The notes beneath the pieces were generated by a model that was not told the origin of the DNA, made no database searches, and saw nothing but the letters and a program-made list of their open reading frames with translations. Positions 24,000-36,938 of a DNA stretch of 64,000 bases are shown one piece after another. The translations under genes and the position numbers were made by a program. Source of the DNA: Sclerotinia nivalis (taxonomy: Eukaryota > Ascomycota > Leotiomycetes > Helotiales > Sclerotiniaceae). The stretch lies in assembly GCA_029531795.1 (NCBI GenBank), contig JAPEIS010000001.1:806001-870000 (forward strand). The letters are read 5' to 3'. How positions within the stretch are numbered: position 1 is the first letter of the stretch; each line of letters starts with the position of its first letter.

Positions 24000-26455
24000 T
24001 TTCTATACATGCCAATGCTGAACCTGAAGCCTCGACATTGAAATGTAGTATTTGGTAAGGAAAAAGCAATGCAGATTAAGGGGCTTCAATCCATCATTGT
24101 AGGACGGAAATTCGGATTACTGGTAATCTGTGGTGGAGTGACGGCTGAGACTTCCACGCGATGGATGAATTCAATCGCACACCAAAGTGAAATATACCTC
24201 TTCTCAACGTGATCTGGCCGCGGACTTGTACCAAAAGGGTCACGCGATGGACAAATAAATCGCACACCCAAACATACTCCTCGGATTCTAACCATCTAAC
24301 CTCAGAGACCATTTGATTCTCAAACCTGAATTGTAATTCTGAAGAGTCGTATAGGCCTACCTAGTATATCCTCATACGCTGCATGAAGATTATTCCGAAT
24401 GTGAGAAGTAGTAGCTGCAAGTGCCTACTACTGTTTTGAATGAATGACCTATGCATCTCGAAATGGAAATTGATATTGCCCTTGAAAACCGGAATCCGGG
24501 AGAACTCTTGCACTCCATGCTGCATTTCTTGAACTTTGAACCTTTTAACCTCAGCATTTTAAATCAAATACATTCAACTAGTTTAGGATCCTGACTTTGT
24601 GTGATACATTTGATCTATTTAAATATTAGGCCATACTCGAAGATTTACAGCTTTGTGAACCTTGGAAGCTGGTTACTCTAAACTGTAATGCGGACCATTT
24701 AAGTCGTACATCATAGATATTTAATCTACGAGCATCTTAAAGCTTCAGACGAACTTGATAAAACGGTAGACACTCATAAGGGAAGATCGGGGTGTGAAAA
24801 GTGCTTTACCTCCATGAGACTTGTTCAATACAGTTCGATGAGAGAGGAATCGATGTTTGAAAAACTTGCCTGTAAGGTTTAAAGTTTTTGGCCATCCTCG
24901 ATTCCATTACTCTTTCGATAACTTACATTGGCTGTGAATATGTAATGATCTCAAATACTTGAGGAGCCTTTGGTCGAGACATGGATACAAAGCTTAGCCT
25001 TGGAGCGGGATGTATAAAGAAATCATTAGAATATTCGAATATAAAAAATGAATGGAAAAATGGGATATGCTTATGAGAGGGTGTTCCTAGAGTAAAGGCT
25101 TATTCACAGTTGGGCTTCATCAGGTATAGCTACCTACAATGCTTTTGATTGGCCATTGGTGGTTGGTCCTTTCGCTACAACCCCCCTATTCGAGGCAAGG
25201 CTTGCCTGCGGCAAGCCTTGAGGACTCGTATCATAGCATTCTCGATTCTTGATCCGAAAATGCTCCCAGAAGGGAAGTATGAAAAAGAAAGGAAAAGAGA
25301 GAAGGGAGTGAATGATGGTGGAGTGGAGTGTAAGGAGACATCGGAAGCGAGCCGAATGACCTCCACTTTTGGAGCGAAAACACAAAAATATTACGAATAA
25401 AAACGGTTCACCATATCACTACAACAAAGCTGAAAGGGCGCTTTACTATTCAAGGCCATGTTTGTCCTATATGCACCAACTGACCCCTTTCTAGCTTACA
25501 CGATCCACGTCCCATTGTCTATATAACAGACCGATTTCTCCCTCCCCTTCTCTTCTTTTCCTTTCTTTTTCATACTTACCTTCTGGGAGCATTTTCGGAT
25601 CAAGAATCGAGAATGCTATGATACGAGTCCTCCATTGCACATCGGGGAGACAAGAATCATTGGGTATCCTTCGGGGTCCCCATCCGGGGAATTTTTGATT
25701 GCTTCCTTCGGGATATCTTTTTTTCATTGTGATTGCGGTCTTGTACTGTATCATGAAGAAGAATACTGTGAATGACTTGAAACTTTTTGAAAAATGTGTA
25801 GCTACGATGGATCTTCGATGGTTTGGGGTCGATGGCGATGTGGGATTTATATCAAGCAACAACAACAGCCTGCAAGACTGAACTCTGAATAAGATCATTA
25901 TGGGAAAGACACGCCAGACATTCAGACAGGTTGTTCTGCGAACCGCAGAACATTCATCTTGTCTGTATGACATATTCTGTTGACTTTCTATCTTGGAGTA
26001 TGAACATCGGAGCAGCAGACCTGGTATTGGGATCTCCTTTCAAATAATTACCGGAATACCTTCACATTTAGATGTATAATTGATCTGGACATCCCAGACA
26101 ATTCTAAAACATTTGTTAATGTCTGGGATGGTGTTTTGATGGTCGCAGAACCATGCCATGCCACATCAATGCAACAGAAGGGAAGTTGAACATCAACTTT
26201 TTCTATAGAATAAACAAAACAATATTATATACATCCTTAAGATAATCAAGATTTAAACCTTCATCAAAATCTTCTTTTCTCCATACAATAGCGAAACCTT
26301 GCCGCAGATCATCAATTTAATCTCTCCCCTACTGTTCTACGCCGAGGTAAACATTCACATGTTGATTAAGGAGCTTCCTGAGCCTCAAAGAATAATCCCT
26401 ACAACACTCCACCGAACAACATCACTCATGCGACGACCATAACTAATTCAAAACC
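24000..26455. other. Gene-free stretch with an 80-bp inverted repeat
   Basis: No gene is recognised. The notable structure is an inverted repeat: 25222-25301 matches the reverse complement of 25552-25630 almost base for base, with one or two differences, separated by about 250 bp. A small hairpin, CAAGGCTTGCC/GGCAAGCCTTG, adjoins the left arm at about 25196-25220. Another short inverted pair, CATCCCAGACA and its complement, flanks about 20 bp near 26090-26131. The frames inside are low-complexity artefacts. Confidence 0.6.
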
Positions 26456-28268
26456 ATGGATTCAGCACCCAGTGGTGCTCATGAAGCTCCCAAACAACCT
26501 CGCGATCGAATTTCAGCCAAATCAACTGCTGACCCTATCCTCCGAAACGCCCTTCGCTATACCATTTCCGCGAAAGAATACGAAACACTACATAAATACA
26601 TAATATCACGATCGAAAGTTCTAAAGAGAAATGCACCTACAGTTACAAAGGTAGAGAAATTGGTAGAGAGACCTGGTCGCGATGATTATAATGCTGCGGC
26701 TGTGAGGGGTAGTTTGAGGTTATTCCTTGCTACGAATGCAGGATTGAAGATGTGGAGTTTATTTACAGAAAAGTTTATGGGAGCTGGGAAAGCTGGGTAT
26801 GTTTTTCCTATTCGTATTCTTGAAGGGAGAAGATGAGGTTGAATTAAAGCTAAACGATATTTTAGGGGAAAGAAGACCTCATTATGGAAGTCACCAAACT
26901 TCCGCCTTTCGCTTTCCCTTTCCAGTATCCTCCTTTTCCATAGAATTCTCTTCCGATTCTTCACTCGACTTCGCGCACATCTTCTTACACCCGAAGCTCA
27001 ACCTTTCAGACAACGAAATCCAAAAACAAGTAAAACGCTCACATCGAGTTTGGCACCAGCAGTTGGAGCAAGTTTGGCTGGGTTTATGTTGGCAGTTTAT
27101 CCAAGTGATCAGCTGAGACTTACAATTGCGATATATGCTTTGAGTAGAGCAGCAGAAATATCATATAATTTGGCAGAAGATGAGGGCTGGATTTGGGGAA
27201 AGGAGGGAAGTAGATGGGAGAGACCTTGGTGGTGGGGAAGTTGGTTACTTTTCCCATTGACTTGTGGACAATTGCTTCATGCTTTTGTTTTTGATAGGGA
27301 TTGCTTTCCACAGGTATGGATTTCAGTCAATTTTGCAGGGAATGATGCTAATGATTCCAAGCAATATGGAGACTTCATTCTCAAAAACTCTCCTCAATAC
27401 ATTCAACCACGACCGGAAGATCGTCCTGCCAATTTACCATGGCCGAGTACTTACAACATCGTTGATAATCTTGCCGAGATGGCACGTCTTAACTACCCGT
27501 ATGTTTTTATCCATTCACAATTTCATACTCAGCCAGCTAACCTCCGTTCCCAGACCCTTCGTATCTCCCATCCTCTTCCCCAACAGCCCTACCCTTCCCC
27601 AATCCCTTAGCGCCATTTCCCCCATAACCTCTCCAGCTCATCCATTAATAACATCACTCACATGCGCCACTCTCCACCCTTCCGACCCTTCCTGTCTCCG
27701 CACATACCTCACCTACTGGATTCAAGTCTTCCCCCGTCTCGCCCGAGTCTTCACTCTAATCCTCTCCCTCTTCTCTCTCCCCTCCTACCGTAAATTCTAC
27801 AACTCCCCCATTTCCTCCCTCAACGCCCTCGCTATCCGTATCCTTAAATCTACTCTCTATATCTCTGGCGCCATCGGTACCAGCTGGGCTAGTATCTGTG
27901 CTTTCCAATCAATTCTCCCAAGAGACGTTCTGCCTACTCAAAGATTCTTCCTAGGAGGTGCATTAGGTGGTCTTTGGGGATTCGTAGTTAGAAAAGATGC
28001 GAGAAGCGAATTTCTATACAGTGCAAGAGCATCGATGGATTCGCTATGGAAAGTTGGCAAAAAGAGGGGTTGGTGGAAGGGAATTAAGGGTGGGGATGTG
28101 GGAATTTTTGTCATTAGTTTGATGGCTATTGAGATGGCTTATGAGAGAGATGAAAGATCATTGAGGAGTGGGGCGCTGAGGAAGTTGGTCAGTGGAATGA
28201 GAGGAGAGGGATGGAGAGACCATATTGGTGAGGAGGAGGAGAGGCTCATAGAGGAGAAGAAGTTGTAG
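26456..28268 (+). CDS. TMEM135-like multi-pass membrane protein
   Basis: Exons 26456-26796, 26866-27313, 27362-27498 and 27554-28268 close in phase and give 546 residues. Hydrophobic segments include VGASLAGFMLAVYP, WWWGSWLLFPLTCGQLLHAF and later helices around ISGAIGTSWASICAF and FFLGGALGGLWGF. The blocks FDRDCFPQ and YGDFILKNSPQYIQPRP are, as I recall, conserved in fungal proteins annotated as TMEM135-like. TMEM135 is a peroxisomal and mitochondrial membrane protein linked to lipid and organelle homeostasis in animals; a similar role here is inferred only. PEX20 lies 2 kb downstream on the other strand, an interesting but possibly accidental neighbour. Confidence 0.75.
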
Positions 28269-30273
28269 AGTAGATTTAGGCGGGACATGGGGACGGTATT
28301 GATTAGCGTGCTTTTTTTAGGGGGCATTTTACAAGTACTTGCTAGATCTTCAGCACAGTGAGTACTACTCACCTCACATTATCCATGTTTATGTTTCTGG
28401 AAGAGAACTGTTATATATCAAGGCCAGTTGCCTAAAGAGCTATTTTCTATTACTAGTCAATCTTACACATTTTTACTTTTTGAATGTTTTGTTTGAGCGA
28501 TACGATTTCTTTCGTATATTATCTCAAGATTCCAAAATATACCACAAAAAGCTTTACAGCAGTACTATCTATTTCATAAGCAAGATCTTGAATTGTTCAC
28601 GTCCGATTTCAAATCACATATTGTAGCTTCAACATTGTATTTCGAGTTATATTATTAACATTCATTGTGTAAGTAATCAGATCAGATCAGATAAGCTTGG
28701 ATTCATAGTCTGTATGCCAAAAAACTAAAAAATTGGGATTAGACAGACCTTTTAGAAACAATAATAGAGATCCTGGTTTGAGGATATCTATTTTCTGTTG
28801 TGCCCATGGCTGGGGGTGGATTTAACTAGGTAGGTACTTAGTAAATGAGTTCTGAGTTTGTATCAGTTCAAGTCCATCCCTAGTCCAAGGGGTTACTTAG
28901 TTGTATCCAGATAACTGTCTAAATCTAAATCTAAAACCACCCTCCCCATTTAAAAGATAACTTAACTTCAAGTCTCTCTCTAAATTCCCATAACCAACCC
29001 CAATCCAACCCCAATCCCACCCTCCCACAGTTTAACCTATCGATCGACTCACCTCATCCAATAACTTGGTATTAAAAATCTTAAAATAAACCAAAAGTTC
29101 CGGATGCAGAATCCCCTCGAGCATTTTTCTAATTTCCTTCATGTACGTTGTAAGTTGTCAGGAAATGTTAGTTGGGTTAATGATTCCTCTTTGTTTCTTT
29201 GCTTTCTGCTTCATATTCCTCTGCAGGCGTAGCAGCTATTTCAGCTATCCTAGCCATTCCATCTTCCCTTTTATCACTAAACCTCTCACAAGCACAAGAC
29301 TCCCAAGCCCGCACCAAAAAACCCCATCCAACCAATTATCCTAATCCTACACACTACCTACTTTTCTTTCCATCCTCTCGTCTCCCCCCTCTTCCGCAAA
29401 AACATTACCTCCCTCCCAATTTCCCAACCCCCGCGATCCCGCGATCCCGCAATCTCTCAACCCCCTCAACCCCTCAAATCCAACAACCACCCTTTTCCCA
29501 TCTCTACACACTCCACATCCCACAACCATCTCACAACCATCCCCCATCCAGAAACCATCCACCAATCCCTCCTTTCGAAACCTGTATCCCTTCCTTTCGC
29601 TTCCCTTCCCTCCCATCCCATCCCCACCATCTATTCCCCAATCCCTGGGATCCTGGGATCCATAAGCTGCAATTCCTCATTCATTAACGACATTACAGAT
29701 AATAGATTATAACCACATCCACATCCATATCCATATCCATTGCATATTTTAAGCTTTAAGCTATAAGCTTTAAGAACTAAAATTAATATATTGTATATTG
29801 CAAATTGTATATTGCATCTTATATATCCACCAGCGAAAACCTTCAAATAGCTATAGTGGATGTCTCGAACTCAGTAGGCTAGGTGTTATTTGAGAATGGT
29901 AGAGAATACTGCATGCATGCATGCAGGTGGGTGGATACATACTTAGTTTCCCAGGCTCAGGTCATCTTGCTACTTTCTATTCGTTGTATGATCTGCGACC
30001 AGTGCAGATCTGTATTCAGTTCATGACCTTGATATTCTCCGTGATTTCTTTAAACTTTTTTAGGTCGTCTTCTTCGGCTGCTATCCGAAGCTTGTCGTTG
30101 TCGCCGTCACGACCTTGCATTCATTTCGCTAAATCTGATGTATTCGCAATAATTCAAATCCTAATTAGTTTCTCTCTTGAGTCTTTAAAGTTTGATTAAT
30201 TTCAATTACGCATAAGCAAGTATATGTACAGCACAAAAGTCCACAGGGAGAAGAATCAATCAAATAAACTATG
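28269..30273. other. Intergenic region with a C-rich low-complexity tract
   Basis: Two genes converge on this 2-kb interval (TMEM135-like on plus, PEX20 on minus). The stretch 29340-29640 is strongly C-rich on the plus strand, with repeats such as GCGATCCCGCGATCCCGC. It yields long but low-complexity open frames that I do not consider genes. A tetranucleotide run (GCAT)n lies near 29911. No RNA gene was recognised. Confidence 0.6.
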
Positions 30274-31409
30274 CTAGGGTGCTCCAACCATATCATGAAA
30301 TTCTCCTTCATTTCCATTCCCATAAACACCCTGTTTACCTTTCATAGGTGTGCCCACTACTTGATCCCCCTCAACTGTTACCTCTTTATCCCGGAATTGT
30401 CGCATAAGTTGTAGAAACTGACTGTTCTGAAACTTGTCGCTTCGGTTATCACTAACACTCGATAGAAGCTCACCAGCTGTACGTGATAGGTCGTCTGTTG
30501 CATGTGTGTTCTGTTCTGATGTTGCCGTTGCGGGATCCTGAATGGTGTCTGCGCCAAAAGGGGCTTGATTGAGAAGATCGTTCTCCGCTTTGTCAAGGTC
30601 AAATTCAGCTTTTTGATCGGCATTTGCTTGCTCCGAAACTATCGCGGCCTCTTGTTGAGCTCTAGTTATTTCCAATTCTTGCTCCTGTTCTCGCGCTCTC
30701 TCTTTCTCTGCATTAGCTGCTTCGTCAAAAGCTCTGGCAAATGCCGCATCATCAAAAGCTTCATTGTTTTCCACCGATGATTGTCTTGTGGATGTAAGTT
30801 GATTTTGTTGCATAAGAACTCTAGGCATTGGACTGTATCCATGATTCATCATAGAAGGACCATTCATTGACATAACAGGTTGTTTTCCTTGCGCGATCGA
30901 TCCCGAGCCTCCATAACTTTGCGCAAACTCCTGATGCCATCCACCGCCCATTTGCGATTGATTCGTTTGATGTAATCCTTGTTGTTGAAATTGCGCCTGA
31001 GGACCGGATATGCTCATATTTTGGAAATCGGTAGCCCATCCTTGACCTGCGGCGTATTGTGGTGAGGCATTTTGAAAGGATTGAGGAGACGAAGTTTGAA
31101 AATGTCGAGGAGAAAAGTTTTGGATCGATGGAGAGGGACTAAATGATTGGTGACCAGCTTGAAAAGCTGCGAATTCAGCATCTAGCTGACCTGCATTTGG
31201 ACCTGAAGAAGTTCTAAACCCCTGTTGTGTTGTTAGTAAAAGTTGTAGGCGATATTATAATGCGATTAGAAGTATGGGAATACTGTATGACATACTTGTG
31301 AAGGCGATGCTCGCCCAACTAATCGATCTTGTTGTAAGGTACGGTCAACGTTCGAATGCTTTTGGAAATTCTGCAAAGCATTGGATGGACCACAAAGGTT
31401 GTCTGCCAT
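30274..31409 (-). CDS. Peroxin PEX20, PTS2 import co-receptor
   Basis: Two exons, 31409-31296 and 31221-30274, give 353 residues. The N-terminus MADNLCGPSNALQNFQKH is characteristic, with a conserved cysteine at residue 6 that in Pex20/Pex5 proteins is monoubiquitinated for receptor recycling. Two WxxxF-type motifs (WATDF and WHQEF) would bind Pex14/Pex13 at the peroxisomal docking complex. The middle is Gln/Ser-rich and the C-terminal part is predicted to contain the Pex7-binding helix region. Pex20 works with Pex7 to import PTS2 cargo, such as thiolase, into the peroxisomal matrix. It is divergent from SEC13 with about 600 bp between the starts. Confidence 0.9.
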
Positions 31410-32003
31410 TGTTTGATGTTATTCAAAAGATTGTGTTGGTTTGATAATTTAATTGTAATCAAAGATTACAAAATCCAACAATATGATGATTCGGGAATGT
31501 GAGGGTAATTGTCGAACCGAGGCCCATGAAATGAATCTGTGAAAGTACAAAAGGGATAAGAAGAATAAATCTATTAGAGAATTAATTATCAAATGATTAC
31601 GGGTATGTAGAGGATGTAGAGTATATAGACAAGAGTCTATCTCATCAATCAATTAGCCAAAAAGAAACAATGAGATGAGAAGGGAAAGGAGAGAAAGTAT
31701 GAGAGAAGAGAAGATTCAAAGATGTCATTGATAAAAGCTAGGGGACTTGAATATGAACTTAGGATTTTGCCTCTCGTGTCACTCTAAATAGTAAGCGGTA
31801 AGGATAACGATTACCTTATCGCAAACTCACATGCTTTCAATGTGATCGGTAAAACGTTTTACCGATGCATACCAAAAGCGGTAAGTGCCGCTTAGATACG
31901 ATCTGGCAGCATCAAATCAGTTAGGAGCAAAGAGAACCTGGGAGGTGTTTTGAAATACATAGTAGTATACAGTCATTTAATTCTTTTTCAAAATTGAGTC
32001 AAT

Positions 32004-33257
32004 ATGGCGCAAGTAATAACCAATGCAGGCCATGATGATATGATTGTGAGTATTATTACACCTATCTCCCCATATACCACAGGATCTTTTCATGCGATAT
32101 ACATGAAGCGGATCCCTCTAATGTCAATAAACTAATTGGTTGTTATGTAGCATGATGCAGCTTTAGATTATTATGGTCGCAGACTCGCAACATGTTCGTC
32201 GGATCGCACTGTTAAGATCTTTGAAATCGAAGGAGAAACACATCGTCTTACAGAAACACTGAAAGGGTATGTTGTTCTTGTGAATTCCTACACCCATTTC
32301 GAATACACGGGCCTACAACCTTGCGTCCAGCACATTACACGCAGTCATCTCTTCATCACCAATTTCGTCGTTCCTCATTATGATCTATCTCCACAACACT
32401 CTAGCTAACACACCAATTCCATAGTCATGAAGGAGCCATCTGGTCCATATCCTGGGCCCATCCAAAATACGGCAACATCCTCGCCTCTGCGGGCTACGAC
32501 GGCAAAGTCCTCATCTACCGCGAAACCTCCTCAGTCTGGACCAAAATCTACGATTTCGCCCTCCACACCGCTTCCGTTAACTCCCTATCCTGGTGTCCCC
32601 ACGAATCTGGATGTCTCCTCGCATGCGCCTCCTCAGATGGAAACGTATCAGTCTTAGAATTCAAAGATAATTCTATGGATCACAAGATTTTCCATGCGCA
32701 TGGTATTGGTGTCAACAGTGTTTCTTGGGCGCCATCCTCGCAGCCGGGTAGTTTGGTGAGCGCCAATGCGGGTGGAAAGGAGGGGGGTGTTAGAAGATTT
32801 GTTACTGGAGGGAGTGATAATCTTTTGAGGATTTGGGGATGGGATCAGGCTAGTTTGAGTTATAAAGTTGAGGGTGCTCCATTACAAGGGCACGGGGATT
32901 GGGTTAGAGATGTTGCGTGGAGTCCTACGGTTTTGCAGAAGAGTATGTTTCGCCCTCTACCAATTTTCGTCTTCCAATAACTTCTTCCCTCTCTCCAAAT
33001 GTATCCCACACAACTAACACCCAAAAGGTTACATAGCATCCGCCTCCCAAGACAAAACCGTCCGAATCTGGACTTCCTCCGCTGCCAATCCAGGCCAATG
33101 GGAATCCAAAGTCCTACAATTCGAACGCGAAGTCTGGCGCGTATCGTGGAGTTTAAGCGGGAATGTATTAGCAGTCAGTGGAGGAGATAATAAAGTTTCT
33201 CTATGGAAGGAGAATCTAAGAGGCGAGTGGGAATGCGTCAAGGAAATCGAGGAATAG
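32004..33257 (+). CDS. SEC13: SEC13, WD40 subunit of COPII coat and nuclear pore
   Basis: Exons 32004-32045, 32151-32266, 32425-32942 and 33028-33257 give 301 residues, the usual size for Sec13. It starts [27 protein letters not shown] and carries six WD40 blades, seen as repeats ending in TVKIFEI, KVLIYRE, LLRIWGW, TVRIWTS and KVSLWKE. In the cell it pairs with Sec31 in the outer COPII coat for ER export and with Nup145C/Nup84 in the nuclear pore; it is also part of the SEA/GATOR2 complex. This is a highly conserved single-copy gene and a good anchor for synteny. Confidence 0.95.
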
Positions 33258-33329
33258 ACGCGCGAGAAGGGACAGGAGGCAATGTAAGCAGAGATGCGAT
33301 GAGAGAGTTTGACCGAGGGTAGAAGAGAG

Positions 33330-33490
33330 GCGTTTCAGGACAGACAGGCAGGCAGACAGGCAGGCAAACACACAAACATAACAGAACATCCATCATACAT
33401 ACATACTAGCAGCCAGCTGGTATGTGCGAATGAGTAAATCAGAAAGAAAGCAAGAAAGAACGAAATAAAGAAAGAAAGAAAGACCTTATG
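33330..33490. repeat. Microsatellite-rich 3' flank of SEC13
   Basis: Short repeats follow one another: (CAGG/CAGA)n around 33340-33365, then a purine-rich GAAA/GCAA run at 33445-33482. They probably lie in or just after the SEC13 3' untranslated region. No gene overlaps them. Confidence 0.6.
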
Positions 33491-34705
33491 ATCCTATCCC
33501 TTCGCGACATCTAATGTTTGTTATGCATGAATCCCTTGCTCTGCCATTCATTTTCCCTCAGTTGTAGGATGTATCCTGATCTTTTCATTTAGCGACCGAC
33601 CGCTTTCTGTTCCATTCTTCTTTTGGGAAAAAAAAAGAAAAGAAACTCATAGCGATTAAACAAGCATCAAATTATCATTTACGATACCATGAGAAGTTAC
33701 TAGGTATACATCTACCTAACATTTACATCTTCACATACGCACAGCACAACACAGCGCGAGCAGGAATATTTTACTAACTCTCATTTCCATTTTATCAATC
33801 ATCTCATTCCTCATATTGATTGTGGAGTGACGTGATACGCACTTCAATCTACTTCAGCTCAAGCTCAAGCTCAAGATATCTGAGAAAATAAACGAAACGA
33901 AACTACGAAACCATTGAACCAAGGAGATTCCATCGATTGCCCAACGCATGCTATACTTTCAGATCCTGATCTAGCATTCCATTGGAGCTCAAATTCTGCT
34001 CTCCTACCACCACAAGAAAGTGCAGATGCAGACGCGAACGCGAACGCGGATGTAAATGCAGTTTCATAGATTTGAAGATTACCACCCTGATCCAACGCCA
34101 AATTGTAAAAGAGGGGGTATATCCACAACCAGATCCATTTATATCCATCTATAACCCCAGTCCTCAAGTCAAACTCCTCCCGCATACCAATTGACTCGCC
34201 CGCTCCTTCCTGCGAAAGAAAAACATCAATAGGAAAACGAAATAAGGAAAGAAATTGCGCAAAAAATATGTCTGAGAGGAGAATGCCGAAGTATGTCGAA
34301 GAATGTATGTGAAAAGAATGTTGAAAGTTGGCAAATATGTCTAAGTTGAATTGAAAAGAATTGTGAGTAAACGATGCCCGAGGTTCATTGTTAATTAAAA
34401 AGGTATTCCATAATGTATGTTGAAAATGATTTTCGTACTGTTGGTCCAAAATGATATGATGCATGCGATGCTAAGCCGAGGATGCGCGTCGGGTATGTAT
34501 TTAAACGATATGCTTGATGCTGATGCTGATGTTAATGTTTTAATGAAGGTATTATGATCTTGATACATTGTTTTTGTATGTATCGTTGAGCTGATTGTCG
34601 TAGATTGAGGAATTGTATCCCCAGTTTATGATGCTAACATTGGTCGTCTCTTAGAAATCCTTGTGGGTCATTCATTGAAGTGAAACTAGCTTTGGAGAGC
34701 AAAAG

Positions 34706-36938
34706 CTAACAATGACCATAGAGCTTCATGAGATGGAAGAATTCCAGCGCTTCTTTGCCATCAATAGGCTCGTGCGCGTCACTCTCATCCACATTCCAGA
34801 AAACGAATGGCCCTGACATAACGTCCCTATGAGAATTAGATAGTGCATCAAACCATCGACCAACAATGATGCGACCGCCAGGCAAAACACAACCTTCGTA
34901 GCCCCAGGACTGTCCTCGATCATAGTCTCCATTTTTATCAGGGAAAAACTTGATGATGGTGATTCTCTGAAAGCCAGGGATCCCATGCTGCAGCGGAATT
35001 CCATGTACAGCTCCATATAGGTGAGCAGTCGAAACAGAGTCGCGCGAAGAACCATAAAAGTACTTTACACCAGGGTTTGGGTTCTCTTTGGGCTTTTTGT
35101 GGTCACTTCTTGATCGGTTCGATCGAGTGTTACGTCTCGCCCCATGACGATGAGCGGACTCAGGAACGGTATTAGAAAAAGGGTCACTTTGAAGAATATT
35201 TCCCCACGATTTGGGCCAATTTCGCTCGCTGAACTTTTGGTCGTTAAAGAATAACGAGATATCCTGTAAGACCTCGGTTAGTCATCCTGCATCACTGATA
35301 TCTCAACATGGGCTTACCTGGAAGGATTCCCCACTATCTAGTTCGTCCGAGTAGGGACCGTCATCTGTATCTTCTTCAGCCTGTCTTAGTCTTGCCAATT
35401 CATCAGCGTCGATATAAACTAATATTGGATTAGCTTTCCAAGGCCTCAACACGAAAGATTGTCTTCAACACTCACAATAGGCCCCCTTCCAATGACTTCC
35501 TAACTGTTGAGTTCCTGACTTCAGTCGACCCAACCATGGCTGTGGCAATTGACTTTGGTGCAGATCGGCGTAGGCATGGGCGAGAAGCCCTTCACCTTTT
35601 CCAGCCTTGAGGTGGAACTTGAAGAAGTTCGCGACATGCAAACACCAACGCACGTTGAGATCGCCTTTCCATCTCCCAAGGAATAGGGGTTGCCTCGCTG
35701 GTGAAGCATAAACCTCCAATTGAGACAAGTCAAATTGAGATATTGTGTTTGTGCAGTATCTTGGATCCCAAGATATTGATGTCAAGCATAGTTGAATCAA
35801 TAACACCCGCGTGTTAGTATCAGCATCGCCATCGACAGAGCAAATTGCTTTTAAGCCCCAATTGTTCTTGGTCTTCGCAATGGAATCAATGATATCAATT
35901 ATGTCTCCAGTATGAGGTGTGCCAGATACGAAGGAAACATAATTTCGGATATAATCGAGATTGCGACTCACAATCACCTTGTCGCCATTATCATCATAGC
36001 CTCTGTGAGCATCGGATTCTGTGTCCTCCGATTAGTATGCACACTCTGCCAAAAGACTCACAAGGAGACATACCGATGATAAGATTCTGGAGCATATCAA
36101 GGACCTTTTCTTGCGCTTGTTCTATTTGTTTGATAACTGAATTGCCGAGGTACTTGTACTCATTCAAGTCGAACTTGGTGTAGAGTCTCGTGGTGGCGCA
36201 TCTGAACTTGTATTTTTCCCTCAAAAGCGGTAAAGACAAATTTGGTACAGCATCAAATTTCTCTAGGAATCGATAACGCCAGACACTATCAGAGATAGCG
36301 CTGTAGGTTTTCCTACAGACTCGTGAATATCGTGTGATGTCTGCATCGGAGGGTAGAAACCTGGCGATATTCTGGTGAACCTGAACTTGAGTGGTTAGCG
36401 AATAAAATCAACAGAGAAACACCGCAAGTCATTCGATCTAGAATCTACAATACACTTGTAAGGGCATGGGAATAATCGATGGCGTCGAGCGATAAAACAT
36501 TGGATTTGTGCATCCAAACGGATGAAATCCATAGGCCTTTGTCGGTGCTACTGTGTAGCTGATCGAAGGTCTTGGCGAAAATATTTAAGGGTGGAAACGT
36601 ACCTCAGTTGGAATCTTCTTAATCAACTCATCCAGCTTGACACTTTGAGCAACGACTTCCGCTGTCAATGCAAGAGGTCGCGAGTCAACTATAATAACTG
36701 AGCCTGTATCGGAGTCATCGCCGTCGTCGTCGCTCCGAGCAGTAGTAAAACTACTGCTGGCTGCATCGGTCTGAGAATCTTCGTCGTCGTCGTCGCTATT
36801 CGAGATTTCTATATAGTTCTTGGCTCGCTTGGTTGGAGGAACTTGGAAAGATTCATCCGTCTTTCTCTTGGATATGGTATATGGAAGTTTCGTTTGAATC
36901 GCCTGACGAGAGGCAATCTTCTTCTTCTTGGTAGGCAT
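34706..36938 (-). CDS. F-box protein
   Basis: Five minus-strand exons, 36938-36603, 36380-36074, 36018-35476, 35418-35318 and 35263-34706, close in phase and give 614 residues. The N-terminus is basic (MPTKKKK) and followed by an acidic, serine-rich segment. An F-box-like sequence begins around residue 105: ELIKKIPTEV, then DADITRYSRVCRKTY and SVWRYRFLEKFD. The long C-terminal part ends with GGRIIVGRWFD and SGPFVFWNV, a block shared, as I recall, by fungal F-box proteins of this type. It would act as a substrate adaptor of an SCF ubiquitin ligase through Skp1; the target is unknown. Confidence 0.75.

Noticed and set aside
29199..29687. 162-codon proline- and histidine-rich frame
   Set aside because: The C-rich low-complexity sequence explains the open frame; no domain and no codon structure.
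33871..34464. 197-codon minus-strand frame between SEC13 and the F-box gene
   Set aside because: No family resemblance; part of it is made from simple repeats (GCGAAC)n, and it falls in the likely 3' region of the F-box gene.
34706..36938. First impression of a tyrosyl-DNA phosphodiesterase
   Set aside because: No paired HxK(x)4D motifs were found; the assembled protein has an F-box-like N-terminal region instead.
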